Positions 55,189 through 62,816 of a stretch of DNA of 64,000 bases are shown here, one piece after another (position 1 is the first letter of the stretch; each line of letters starts with the position of its first letter). The translations under genes and the position numbers were made by a program. The notes below the pieces were generated by a model. That model was not told the DNA's origin, made no database searches, and saw only the letters and a list, made by a program, of their open reading frames with translations. Location of the stretch: assembly GCF_000013645.1 (NCBI RefSeq), contig NC_007953.1:1178001-1242000 (forward strand), given 5' to 3'. This stretch comes from Paraburkholderia xenovorans LB400 (GTDB taxonomy: Bacteria > Pseudomonadota > Gammaproteobacteria > Burkholderiales > Burkholderiaceae).

Positions 55189-56402
55189 AGCCAGCGCCAC
55201 GCTGGCCACTGCATCCGGCACCCAGGGAAGCCGAAGCCCTGTCTTCGTGGCTCAACCGCGTGGCCCTTTGCTATCACATGGAAGTGTCCGAGCTGCTGGA
55301 GCACGATCTTGGTCACGGCCAGGTTGATGACCTGGACACCGCGCCACCACTGGCGCTGCTGGCGATGCTCTCCCAGCGGAGCGGTATCGAGCTGGATCGG
55401 CTGCGCTGCATGAGTTTCGCCGGCTGGGTGCCTTGGCTACTGGACAGCCTTGATGATCAGATTCCAGCCGCATTGGAAACCTATGCGTTCCAGCTCTCGG
55501 TACTGCTGCCGAGACTCCGCCGTAAGACGCGATCCATCACGAGCTGGCGTGCCTGGCTGCCCACCCAACCGATACACCGCGCCTGTCCGCTCTGCCTGAA
55601 CGATCCGGAGAACCAAGCCGTACTGCTCGCGTGGAAGCTGCCCCTGATGCTGAGCTGCCCACTGCATGGCTGCTGGCTGGAATCCTATTGGGGCGTGCCA
55701 GGGCGGTTTCTCGGCTGGGAGAACGCCGACGCCGAACCGCGCACTGCCAGCGACGCGATTGCGGCGATGGACCAGCGTACCTGGCAGGCACTGACGACCG
55801 GCCACGTGGAGTTGCCGCGCCGACGCATCCACGCCGGATTGTGGTTTAGGCTGCTACGCACGCTGCTCGATGAGCTGAACACCCCGCTTTCGACGTGCGG
55901 CACCTACGCGGGGTATCTCCGCCAAATCTGGGAATGCTGCGGGCATCCGCTGCGTGCTGGGCAAAGTCTGTGGCGACCGTATGAAACCCTGAACCCGGCA
56001 GTACGGTTGCAGATGCTGGAGGCGGCGGCAACGGCAATCAGCTTGATTGAGGTGAGGGATATAAGCCCGCCAGGCGAGCACGCAAAGCTATTCTGGTCCG
56101 AGCCCCAAACCGGGTTCACCAGTGGCCTGCCGGCGAAAGCGCCGAAGCCCGAACCCGTCGATCACTGGCAGCGTGCAATCCAGGCCATTGATGAGGCCAT
56201 CATTGAAGCACGACACAACCCCGAGACGGCACGCTCGCTGTTCGCGTTGGCTTCCTATGGTCGGCGCGACCCCGCTTCCTTGGAACAGTTGCGCGCCACC
56301 TTCGCGAAGGAAGGCATCCCCCCGGAATTTCTGTCACATTATGAGCCTAGCCTACCCTTTGCATGCCTTAGACAGAATGACGGGTTAAGTGACAAATTTT
56401 GA
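55185..56402 (+). CDS. tniQ: TniQ transposition accessory protein
   Basis: A 405-residue protein whose start overlaps the tniB stop. The TniQ domain shows PREAEALSSWLNRVALCYHM and the zinc-binding pattern ACPLCL...LSCPLHGCW at about residues 142-170. It is needed with TniA and TniB for transposition. The gene's last 70 bp overlap the start of the res region, as in the family. Confidence 0.95.
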   Translation: MKPAPRWPLHPAPREAEALSSWLNRVALCYHMEVSELLEHDLGHGQVDDLDTAPPLALLAMLSQRSGIELDRLRCMSFAGWVPWLLDSLDDQIPAALETYAFQLSVLLPRLRRKTRSITSWRAWLPTQPIHRACPLCLNDPENQAVLLAWKLPLMLSCPLHGCWLESYWGVPGRFLGWENADAEPRTASDAIAAMDQRTWQALTTGHVELPRRRIHAGLWFRLLRTLLDELNTPLSTCGTYAGYLRQIWECCGHPLRAGQSLWRPYETLNPAVRLQMLEAAATAISLIEVRDISPPGEHAKLFWSEPQTGFTSGLPAKAPKPEPVDHWQRAIQAIDEAIIEARHNPETARSLFALASYGRRDPASLEQLRATFAKEGIPPEFLSHYEPSLPFACLRQNDGLSDKF

Positions 56403-56455
56403 CGTGCAGAGCTTCCCGATGCAAACTGTCACATAATCGAACGTATATGTGACAG
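56331..56455 (+). other. res recombination site of the tni module
   Basis: Serine-resolvase-type repeats precede tniR: a perfect inverted pair CTGTCACATA (56426-56435) and TATGTGACAG (56446-56455), a related AGTGACAAATTTTGACG near 56390, and a further CTGTCACATT at 56331. This arrangement of three subsites fits a res site where TniR resolves cointegrates. Confidence 0.75.
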
Positions 56456-56462
56456 GTACAAG

Positions 56463-56669
56463 ATGCTGATTGGCTACATGCGAGTATCGAAGGCGGATGG
56501 CTCCCAGGCGACGGACTTGCAGCGCGATGCGCTGGTCGCGGCCGGTGTTGATCCGGCGCATCTCTATGAAGACCAAGCGTCCGGAAAACGCGAGGATCGT
56601 CCCGGTCTGGCGAGCTGTCTGAAGGCACTACGACATTGGACGCCGCGCGCTCGCGCGCCTGCCGGCTGA
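56463..56669 (+). pseudogene. tniR: Truncated TniR serine resolvase (N-terminal part)
   Basis: The frame begins MLIGYMRVSKADGSQATDLQ with the catalytic Ser in RVSKADG and continues through YEDQASGKREDRPGLASCLK, ALR. Family similarity stops after about 57 residues (near 56633) and the frame then runs into foreign sequence and a stop at 56669. The catalytic Arg residues of the later domain and the DNA-binding helix-turn-helix are missing, so it cannot resolve cointegrates. The right part of the transposon is replaced from this point. Confidence 0.9.
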
Positions 56670-57085
56670 AGTCGGCACTTGAAAGCCGCAAAGTCCATGC
56701 TGAAGTACTCAACTACTGTCGCGCCGAACTGCTGGATGAAAACTATTTCCATGCCGTCTTCGAGTCGACCAAAGGTGTCGCCGAGCGCATCCGTTCCATG
56801 TCTGGCCTGACCATGGATGGCGCCGAGTTAGTGAGCCGGACGTTTTCGACGCAAAACCCGATCCTGGTTTTCGGTTCGCTCGCCACCGAATCTGAGAAGA
56901 GCGAGCAAAAAGGCTTCGCCCATCTGCTGGTGGGCCTCTTCGGCGCCGTGCGCAACCCACTCGCCCATGCCCCCAAGACAAACTGGCCGATGTCCGAACA
57001 AGATGCCCTGGACATCCTGACACTGGTATCACTCATTCACCGCAAGCTGGATCGCACGCTGAAAGCGAATACCGCGGCGTTGTAG
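56636..57085 (+). CDS. TIGR02391/Ymh-like protein, 5'-truncated at the transposon junction
   Basis: About 150 residues with LKSALESRKVHAEVLNYCRA, NYFHAVFESTKGVAERIRSM, TESEKSEQKGFAHLLVGLF and VRNPLAHAPKTNWPMSEQDA. The pattern F-x-A-x-x-x-x-K, E-Q-x-G-F and R-N-x-x-A-H fits the Ymh/TIGR02391 family, whose role is unclear and which is common near phage and defence genes. The frame opens exactly where tniR breaks and no start codon with a ribosome site is evident, so it is probably the C-terminal part of a longer gene. It lies in a different frame from tniR, so no fusion protein is made. Confidence 0.7.
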   Translation: MDAARSRACRLKSALESRKVHAEVLNYCRAELLDENYFHAVFESTKGVAERIRSMSGLTMDGAELVSRTFSTQNPILVFGSLATESEKSEQKGFAHLLVGLFGAVRNPLAHAPKTNWPMSEQDALDILTLVSLIHRKLDRTLKANTAAL

Positions 57086-57156
57086 CGGCTCCCCGTGTCT
57101 CCAGAGGATGGGGGTACTACCCTTTCGCGGGTGATCGGTCGGCGCCAAGACAGCCA

Positions 57157-57572
57157 TCACGTAAGCCGTAAGCGCAACCGCTCGACAAGTTCTTCCAACT
57201 CGACGAGCCCTGCAGTGCGGCATTCCGGACTCTGTGCGATGGCGAGCATGTCGGTGAGCACACAGGCCACGCGCCATGTCTGGTTGAACCTCTCGCTCGT
57301 TTTCTCCTCGCTGCAGTACCCGGCGTGAACCGCGGCCCCGATCGATGGGCCGAGGCCATCGGCGCAGATCGAGCGCCGGGTGGCTGAAATACGCATCGCC
57401 GAAGTCGATGAGGCCAGTCAACTGCCTAGTCTGCGGATCGACGAAGACGTGTTCGGGGCCGGGGTTGCTGTGCAAGGCCACCCAGGCGTCTGCGTCCGGC
57501 AAGGCGCGCATCGCGAGGCGCGCCAACTGCAACGGGTCGAGCGCGAACGGCCAGGGCTGGGCCGCCCGCGCC
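57157..57572 (-). pseudogene. C-terminal fragment of an aminoglycoside-type phosphotransferase
   Basis: Minus-strand reading gives PWPFALDPLQLARLAMRALP, WVALHSNPGPEHVFVDPQ, LIDFGDAYFSHPALDLRRW with the metal-binding DFG, then in the next frame AAVHAGYCSEEKTSERFNQT and VACVLTDMLAIAQSPE to a stop at 57157. The switch lies in a GGGG run near 57336-57339. The N-terminal half is cut off by the left end of the Tn3-type element at 57573. It is an APH-family kinase remnant, not a resistance gene in working order. Confidence 0.75.
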
Positions 57573-57678
57573 GGGGTCTCCTCGTTTTCAGTGCAATAAG
57601 TGACGGTACGAAAAGCTAGCACTGGCGCGGAGGTGGTGTTGGTAGATCGTTGATTTCATTGACTTTCCTGTTCACTTT
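57573..57678 (+). repeat. Left terminal inverted repeat of the Tn3-type element (106 bp)
   Basis: Compared base by base with the reverse complement of 60671-60776, 100 of 106 positions agree; the first 48 are identical except that none mismatch until the A/C change near position 49. A second block GTTGATTTCATTGACTTTCC (from 57649) is identical in both ends. Confidence 0.9.
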
Positions 57679-57715
57679 CAAATCTGCGATTCGTGGCGTC
57701 AAACCGTGGTCGGTT

Positions 57716-60631
57716 TCATCCATTGGTGCCAGTTATCGATGCATTTGGCCGCGAAGGCAGGATTTGGTCAGCATAGCGGTCAACCGGGAAGCGAAACACA
57801 CCCCGCAAGTTGATGCTCTCCAGCCTGGTGGGCGCAATCTTCCCGATCAGTTCCGGTGGAATGACCTGGCGGCGGTTCGACCAGCGATCCAGGACCGCCT
57901 GCATCTGTGAGGTATTCCACGCCATCACGATGTTGGCCATCAGGCTCAACGCATCGGCCACAGCCTGCATTTCATCGACACGTTTGGCCTGCGCCGGGCT
58001 GATCCGGCCGGTATAAATGGCGCGCTTGAGGGCGTTAACAGCCTCGCCCCGATTGAGCACCCGGCGCAACTCGTTCCTGAAAGCGTCCTTGACAAAGTAG
58101 TCAGCCAAAAACGCCGTACGCAGCAACCGCCCCAATTGCACGCCAGCCTCATAGATTGGATCGCCCTGGGCGGCAGAACCGAACCGCGCAAGAGCTGCCA
58201 CCGCACTGGCATGTCCGCTCATGACCGAGGCTGCCAGGTGCACCAGACTATCCCAATGCTTTTCGATCAAAGCGACGTCGACATTGGCTTCGCACACCGC
58301 AGCGATTTCTGCGGGCACTTTGGTGCCGCGTGGCACAAAGAGGTGGCGCTGTTTGAGTTCCTTCAACCGCGGGCAAAGATCAAAACCAAGCAAACGGGCA
58401 TGTGACATGGCAAAGTCGGTGTAGCCATGGGTATCCACAGCAAGCTGGCTGGTCTCCAGCTTTTCTTGGCGGATGACACCTTCAATGGCCACGCCCGCCT
58501 GGCGCTCATTGAGCACAAAGGGCTGCGCATGGAAGATGCCCCACCGGTCTTTTACATGGGAGTAGATTCCAATGGAAGGTGTGTTGCGCCGAGGATCAAG
58601 CCGGGCTTGCCACACCCGTTTGGTGGTCTCCATGGTCATCATGTCAGAAGATGCCAAATCGGACCGCCCCCAGGTGGCGGCAATCGGGTGTCGCTGCATG
58701 AATTCCAGCACAGCCTGGCAGGCCTGGCTCAGACGCCGTTCGTCCCGCGCCCAGCGCATGGCCTGGCGAATGCTGGTGGCAGACAATTGCGGAATCATGC
58801 GCGCGCATTCGACCGCAGTCAGACTGGTGCCGTGGGCCATGATGCCGGCATAGACCATCAGCAGCTCGTCGGTAGAGCGCGGCTCACGTCCGAGCATGAT
58901 CCAGCTAAAGCGCACCTGGGCGTCAACGGCCAGAATCACTTCCGGCAATTGAACCTCACCGATGCGGTGATCCAAAGCCGCGCGCAGCTTGGTCACTTCT
59001 GGGTCTTCGTCCTCTGCGGGCAATGGCGACAAATGGAGTTCATCATCCACGCGCAGTACGCCACTGCGGGCTGCAGCGGCCACCGCATCGACACCGGCAG
59101 TTACTCTGGCCAGCAAAGGCTTCAAGAAAGTGGCAGCCTTGCTGGGTAACGATAGACGGGCATAGTGTTTCTTGGACTCTGCCTGCCAACGCTCGTCCGT
59201 GAAGAACAAGCGCGCACGACCCCGAAAGCTCAGGCTGTGCTCAATCCAGACCGAGCCATTGCGCACCGCGCGGCGCAGGGCAAACAGGGTGGCCACCTCC
59301 AACGCCTGAAACGCCCGTTCCCGGTCTGGGCTGGAGATCGAAACCTGCCAGATCATTCCCAGACTTGGTGCCACCACTTCAACTGGCAGCTTTCTGGATC
59401 CTTTGAGATATAAAGCTTGCAGCTTGGCAAGGTACTCGATGGCAGGATGCTCGCCGGTGGCCTGCCAGGGCAGCTTTGCAATGGCGACGAGCAACGACCG
59501 CACGGGGCGAATTCCATCAATCAATCCCTCGCGGACCAGGGAGGCCCTGCTCGGTGGTTTGCGTTTCTGGGTTTCGGTGATCAAGGCTTCAAGACGGGCA
59601 CGCAACTCAGCATCTGGCACCGCACCTTGCGCGCTCAAGGCAACAAGTTCGCCGAGCAGCGTTTTGTACATTGCGGCCCAATTGACGGTAGCGGGGACAT
59701 CGGCGGCAGCCTGACGCCACAGATCGGCGATCCGGCGCTGCACCATAAGGATCAACTGGTCTGTGGTGGTGAACAGGCAATACCGAAGAAAGCATGCGAC
59801 CTCCACGGTGCGCGCTGGCTCTTTGATCTTGGCTCCGGCTGAGGGCGGCCTGGAGACAAGTCGGCGCGCGTAGCGGCGCAAGATGAGATCGGGGATGTCT
59901 GCCAGGTGCTTATGAACGTCCAGCGTGTAAAGCAGGTCGATGCGCTCCAGTACCTCGCTGATTTGGCGGGTTGAGTGTTTCGCCGGTGCAGCCCATAGCC
60001 AACTCTGCTGGGTTTGTCCATCTGGGCGCAGCTCTGAAACTGAGGCTCGCCAGCGATCAAGTGTTGCTGGATCAACGCTGGCGGCGATGGCGGTGCCTGT
60101 TTCAACTTCAAGCTGGGCAAGTGCCGCCGCAATCAGTGTCCGAATTGCCCGCTCGTGCACGATCACCAGCTTGTTCTTGTACAGCCATTGACGCGCCCGC
60201 ACGAGTAGCTGATCGCGGTCGGCGCAGCGCGCCACTTCGTCGCGCAGTTCACGTACCAGTGAGCGGCGCTGGTGCTCGCTCATCCACTGGAATCCAAGGA
60301 CCGTGCAGGCTACTTGTTGGTGATCGAATAGCGTGCGCCCGCGTTCATACATGGCTCTCAGCGAGGCGACTTCTGGTGCTGCAATGCCAAGCTCGTTGCC
60401 AAGGTGGCGCCACAAGGCTACTGGAATTACCCGAAAGGCACCGAGCAAACGCCCACTCATGCGCAGGAAACCAATATGGAGCGCCAGACCAAGCTTGTGG
60501 GAATCACCTCGGCGTGCATTGATTGCGTCGCGCTCGGCACCATCGAAGGTGAAAAATGCCTTCATCTCGAAGTCGCTGATATCGCGGGGGAGCCCACGCA
60601 TCCCCAAAAACGTTGTGTGCCAACCCTGCAT
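57716..60631 (-). CDS. tnpA: Tn3-family transposase TnpA
   Basis: A 971-residue transposase, normal length for the family. The N-terminal DNA-binding region has FFTFDGAERDAINARRG; the catalytic core has Asp in EVILAVDAQVRFSW, Asp in QLAVDTHGYTDFAM and Glu in KRVDEMQAVADALSL, with the well-known FELRRVLNRGEAVNAL-type motif (read here as FRNELRRVLNRGEAVNALKR). I chose the ATG at 60631 since GAGG lies 6 bp upstream; frames to 60643 add a few residues. It looks intact and should recognise the 106-bp ends. Confidence 0.95.
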   Translation of the reverse strand: MQGWHTTFLGMRGLPRDISDFEMKAFFTFDGAERDAINARRGDSHKLGLALHIGFLRMSGRLLGAFRVIPVALWRHLGNELGIAAPEVASLRAMYERGRTLFDHQQVACTVLGFQWMSEHQRRSLVRELRDEVARCADRDQLLVRARQWLYKNKLVIVHERAIRTLIAAALAQLEVETGTAIAASVDPATLDRWRASVSELRPDGQTQQSWLWAAPAKHSTRQISEVLERIDLLYTLDVHKHLADIPDLILRRYARRLVSRPPSAGAKIKEPARTVEVACFLRYCLFTTTDQLILMVQRRIADLWRQAAADVPATVNWAAMYKTLLGELVALSAQGAVPDAELRARLEALITETQKRKPPSRASLVREGLIDGIRPVRSLLVAIAKLPWQATGEHPAIEYLAKLQALYLKGSRKLPVEVVAPSLGMIWQVSISSPDRERAFQALEVATLFALRRAVRNGSVWIEHSLSFRGRARLFFTDERWQAESKKHYARLSLPSKAATFLKPLLARVTAGVDAVAAAARSGVLRVDDELHLSPLPAEDEDPEVTKLRAALDHRIGEVQLPEVILAVDAQVRFSWIMLGREPRSTDELLMVYAGIMAHGTSLTAVECARMIPQLSATSIRQAMRWARDERRLSQACQAVLEFMQRHPIAATWGRSDLASSDMMTMETTKRVWQARLDPRRNTPSIGIYSHVKDRWGIFHAQPFVLNERQAGVAIEGVIRQEKLETSQLAVDTHGYTDFAMSHARLLGFDLCPRLKELKQRHLFVPRGTKVPAEIAAVCEANVDVALIEKHWDSLVHLAASVMSGHASAVAALARFGSAAQGDPIYEAGVQLGRLLRTAFLADYFVKDAFRNELRRVLNRGEAVNALKRAIYTGRISPAQAKRVDEMQAVADALSLMANIVMAWNTSQMQAVLDRWSNRRQVIPPELIGKIAPTRLESINLRGVFRFPVDRYADQILPSRPNASITGTNG

Positions 60632-60670
60632 CGTGAACCTCAAAAGTGGGAGGCCACCATACCCGTTTAC

Positions 60671-60776
60671 AAAGCGAACAGGAAAGTCAATGAAATCAAC
60701 GGTCTACCCAGACCACCCCCGCGCCAGTGCTAGCTTTGCGTACCGTCACTTATTGCACTGAAAACGAGGAGACCCC
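60671..60776 (-). repeat. Right terminal inverted repeat of the Tn3-type element (106 bp)
   Basis: Reverse complement of 57573-57678 with six substitutions and no gaps. It ends in CCCC at 60773-60776, after which truncated phospholipase sequence begins. Confidence 0.9.
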
Positions 60777-61498
60777 CCCTCGGGCGCACTGGAAATATCC
60801 ACCGCCAGCACCAGGTCGGCGCCCATCTGGCGCGCATAACGCACCGGCACCGGCGACACCAGGCCGCCGTCCACGTAGTCATGTCCCGCGATCCGGACCG
60901 GCTGGAACACCGAAGGCACGGCGCTCGACGCCCGCACGGCCGTGCCGGTGTCACCCCGGCGGAACAACACGCCCTGCCCGCTGTTGAGGTCCGTTGCGAC
61001 GATGCCCAGCGGCATCGGCATGTTCTCGATCAACCGGCCCGCCACCTGCGCGCTGACATACCGGCCCAGGGCCTCGCCCCGCAGCACGCCGCGGTTGAAG
61101 ATCGGCAGCGTCCAGTCGGTGAAGGTGGCCTCTTCCATGGTTTCCGCCACCTGCTGCAGCTGGGCACCGTTCTTGCCGCTGGCGTAGAACGACGCCACCA
61201 GGCTGCCCGCCGAGGTGCCCACCACCAGGTCGGGCTTGATGCCGGCTTCCTCCAGTACCTGGATCACCCCGACATGGGCGAAGCCGCGTGCGGCGCCTCC
61301 ACCGAGCGCCAAGCCGAGACGCGGCGTCTTCTTCACCACCGGCGGCGTCACGGCCACCGGCGGTCCGCCTGCGGGCGGGCTGGCGCAACCGCCCAGCACC
61401 AGCCCGATGACCGCCACAGCGGCCCAGGTCCAGCGGCCTGCCGGGCGCAGGAATGGGTCATAAACACTATTGAGAATTATTCTCGTTTGATTTATCAT
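60777..61498 (-). pseudogene. Patatin-like phospholipase lipoprotein, C-terminus cut by the transposon
   Basis: The remaining 240 residues contain a lipoprotein signal (VIGLVLGGCASPP), the oxyanion loop LGLALGGGAARGFAH, the Ser of the dyad in VVGTSAGSLVAS and the Asp in HDYVDGGLVSPVPV, so the catalytic domain is nearly complete. After VDISSAPEGG the reading runs into the transposon repeat and stops at 60746. The start is uncertain: the ATG at 61498 would put the Fur box inside codons 5-9. A truncated but folded enzyme cannot be excluded. Confidence 0.8.
61472..61484. promoter_or_regulatory. Fur box upstream of the iron-binding protein gene
   Basis: GAGAATTATTCTC is a perfect 6-1-6 inverted repeat and the surrounding AAACGAGAATAATTCTCAAT (minus strand) matches the usual Fur-box pattern. 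It lies 57 bp before the ATG at 61541, a normal position for iron repression. Confidence 0.75.
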
Positions 61499-61540
61499 CG
61501 CTTCATTCGTTGACTTCTGTTGCCATTCACGGGATCTCAT

Positions 61541-62584
61541 ATGCTGAAGAAAACCGCTTTTGCCCTCGCGGCAACCCTGCTGGCTGCCACCGGCGCCTCG
61601 GCCCAGGAACAGGTTCTGAACCTGTATTCGGCGCGTCATTACACAACCGACGAGGCGCTGTACGCCAATTTCACCAAGGCCACCGGCATCAAGATCAACC
61701 GCGTGGACGCCGATGATGCCGGGATTCTCGCCCGGCTGAAGGCCGAAGGCACGGCCTCACCGGCCGACGTGATTTTGCTCGTGGACGCCGCGCGGCTGTG
61801 GCGGGGCGAGATCGAGGGCCTGTTCCAGCCGGTCAAGTCCAAGGTGCTGGACGACGCCATCCCGGCCCAGTTGCGCGCCAAAGCCGCGGCCGACGGCGGT
61901 ACGCCGTGGTTCGGTTTCTCGACCCGGGCGCGCGTGATCGTGTACGACAAGATCAAGGTCCAGCGCGAGGACGTCGACACCTACGAAAAGCTCGCCGACC
62001 CGAAAAACAAGGGCAAGCTGTGCATCCGCTCGGGCTCGCACCCCTACAACCTGAGCCTGTTCGGCGCCGTGACCGAACACCTCGGCCCGGTCAAGACCGA
62101 AGCCTGGCTCAAGGGCCTGGTCGACAACATGGCCCGCTCGCCCAAGGGCGGCGACACCGACCAGATCAAGGGTGTGGCCTCCGGCGAATGTGGCATCGGC
62201 GTGACCAACACCTACTATCTCGCCCGCATGCTGCGCTCCACCAACCCGCAGGAACGCGCCGTGGCCGAACGCGTGGGTGTGGTCTTCCCCAACCAGTCCA
62301 GCTGGGGCACCCACGTGAACGTGGCCGGCGGTGCGGTGGCCCGCCATGCCAAGAACCCGGCCAATGCCGTGAAGTTCCTGGAATACCTGGCCAGCCCGGC
62401 CGCGCAGGAGCATTTCGCCAACGGCAACAACGAGTGGCCCGTGGCCAAGGACGTGAAGCTCAGCAACCCGGCCCTGCAGGCCATGACCGGCGGCAGCTTC
62501 AAGAGCGAGACCATCCCGATCAGCGCCGTCGGCATGAACCAGATCAAGGTGCAGCAGATGCTGGACCGTGTCGGCTTCAAGTGA
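61541..62584 (+). CDS. Ferric-iron ABC transporter substrate-binding protein (FutA/FbpA type)
   Basis: A 347-residue periplasmic protein with signal (AFALAATLLAATGASAQ), then VLNLYSARHYTTDEALYANF and INRVDADDAGILARLKAEG, typical of the FutA/FbpA iron-binding cluster. The tyrosine pair in GVTNTYYLARML and Tyr in LNLYSARHY are the probable iron ligands. GQ-type QTYY motifs of FbpA are replaced by NTYY. The Fur box just upstream supports iron control. Permease and ATPase genes are absent; a terminator follows directly, so this is a lone binding protein here. Sequence style resembles Comamonadaceae-type genes rather than the left part of the window. Confidence 0.92.
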   Translation: MLKKTAFALAATLLAATGASAQEQVLNLYSARHYTTDEALYANFTKATGIKINRVDADDAGILARLKAEGTASPADVILLVDAARLWRGEIEGLFQPVKSKVLDDAIPAQLRAKAAADGGTPWFGFSTRARVIVYDKIKVQREDVDTYEKLADPKNKGKLCIRSGSHPYNLSLFGAVTEHLGPVKTEAWLKGLVDNMARSPKGGDTDQIKGVASGECGIGVTNTYYLARMLRSTNPQERAVAERVGVVFPNQSSWGTHVNVAGGAVARHAKNPANAVKFLEYLASPAAQEHFANGNNEWPVAKDVKLSNPALQAMTGGSFKSETIPISAVGMNQIKVQQMLDRVGFK

Positions 62585-62601
62585 GCTGAAACACCCGCGA
62601 C

Positions 62602-62636
62602 AACCCGGCCCGGCGCCCTGCCCGGCCGGGTTTTTT
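62602..62636 (+). terminator. Rho-independent terminator after the iron-binding protein gene
   Basis: AACCCGGCC at 62602-62610 pairs with GGCCGGGTT at 62624-62632, followed by a run of T to 62636. It begins 17 bp after the stop codon. Confidence 0.9.
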
Positions 62637-62816
62637 ATTTCATGCTGTGATCAGCACCGAATTTGGCTGATCTACGCTGAGGCCCGCCACAGCGAGTTTT
62701 CCTAGGGATCAAGTGGATTCACCATACCCCGGTGCTTTCCACAACCCGATCCGGTTTCCATCCGCTTGGCTCCCAGCCGACACCTGGAAACTGGCTCATT
62801 CCTCCTAGGAGTCAGC

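Larger units (their letters stand above)
57573..60776. mobile_element. Tn3-family element with 106-bp terminal repeats and no resolvase
   Basis: A 3204-bp unit bounded by long inverted repeats and carrying only a transposase gene on the minus strand. Both ends begin GGGGTCTCCTCGTTTTCAGT, the G-rich start typical of Tn3-family ends. The 5 bp outside the left end (gcgcc) and right end (ccctc) differ, so there is no target duplication. The flanks are fragments of two unrelated genes. There is no resolvase gene or obvious res site and only about 37 bp between tnpA and the left inner repeat edge. Confidence 0.9.

Noticed and set aside
56463..57085. TniR-Ymh fusion protein
   Set aside because: The two similarities are in different frames and tniR ends at a stop at 56669, so no fused product is made.
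62640..62816. tRNA or attachment site before the integrase
   Set aside because: No cloverleaf could be folded by eye and no direct repeat was found within the window.
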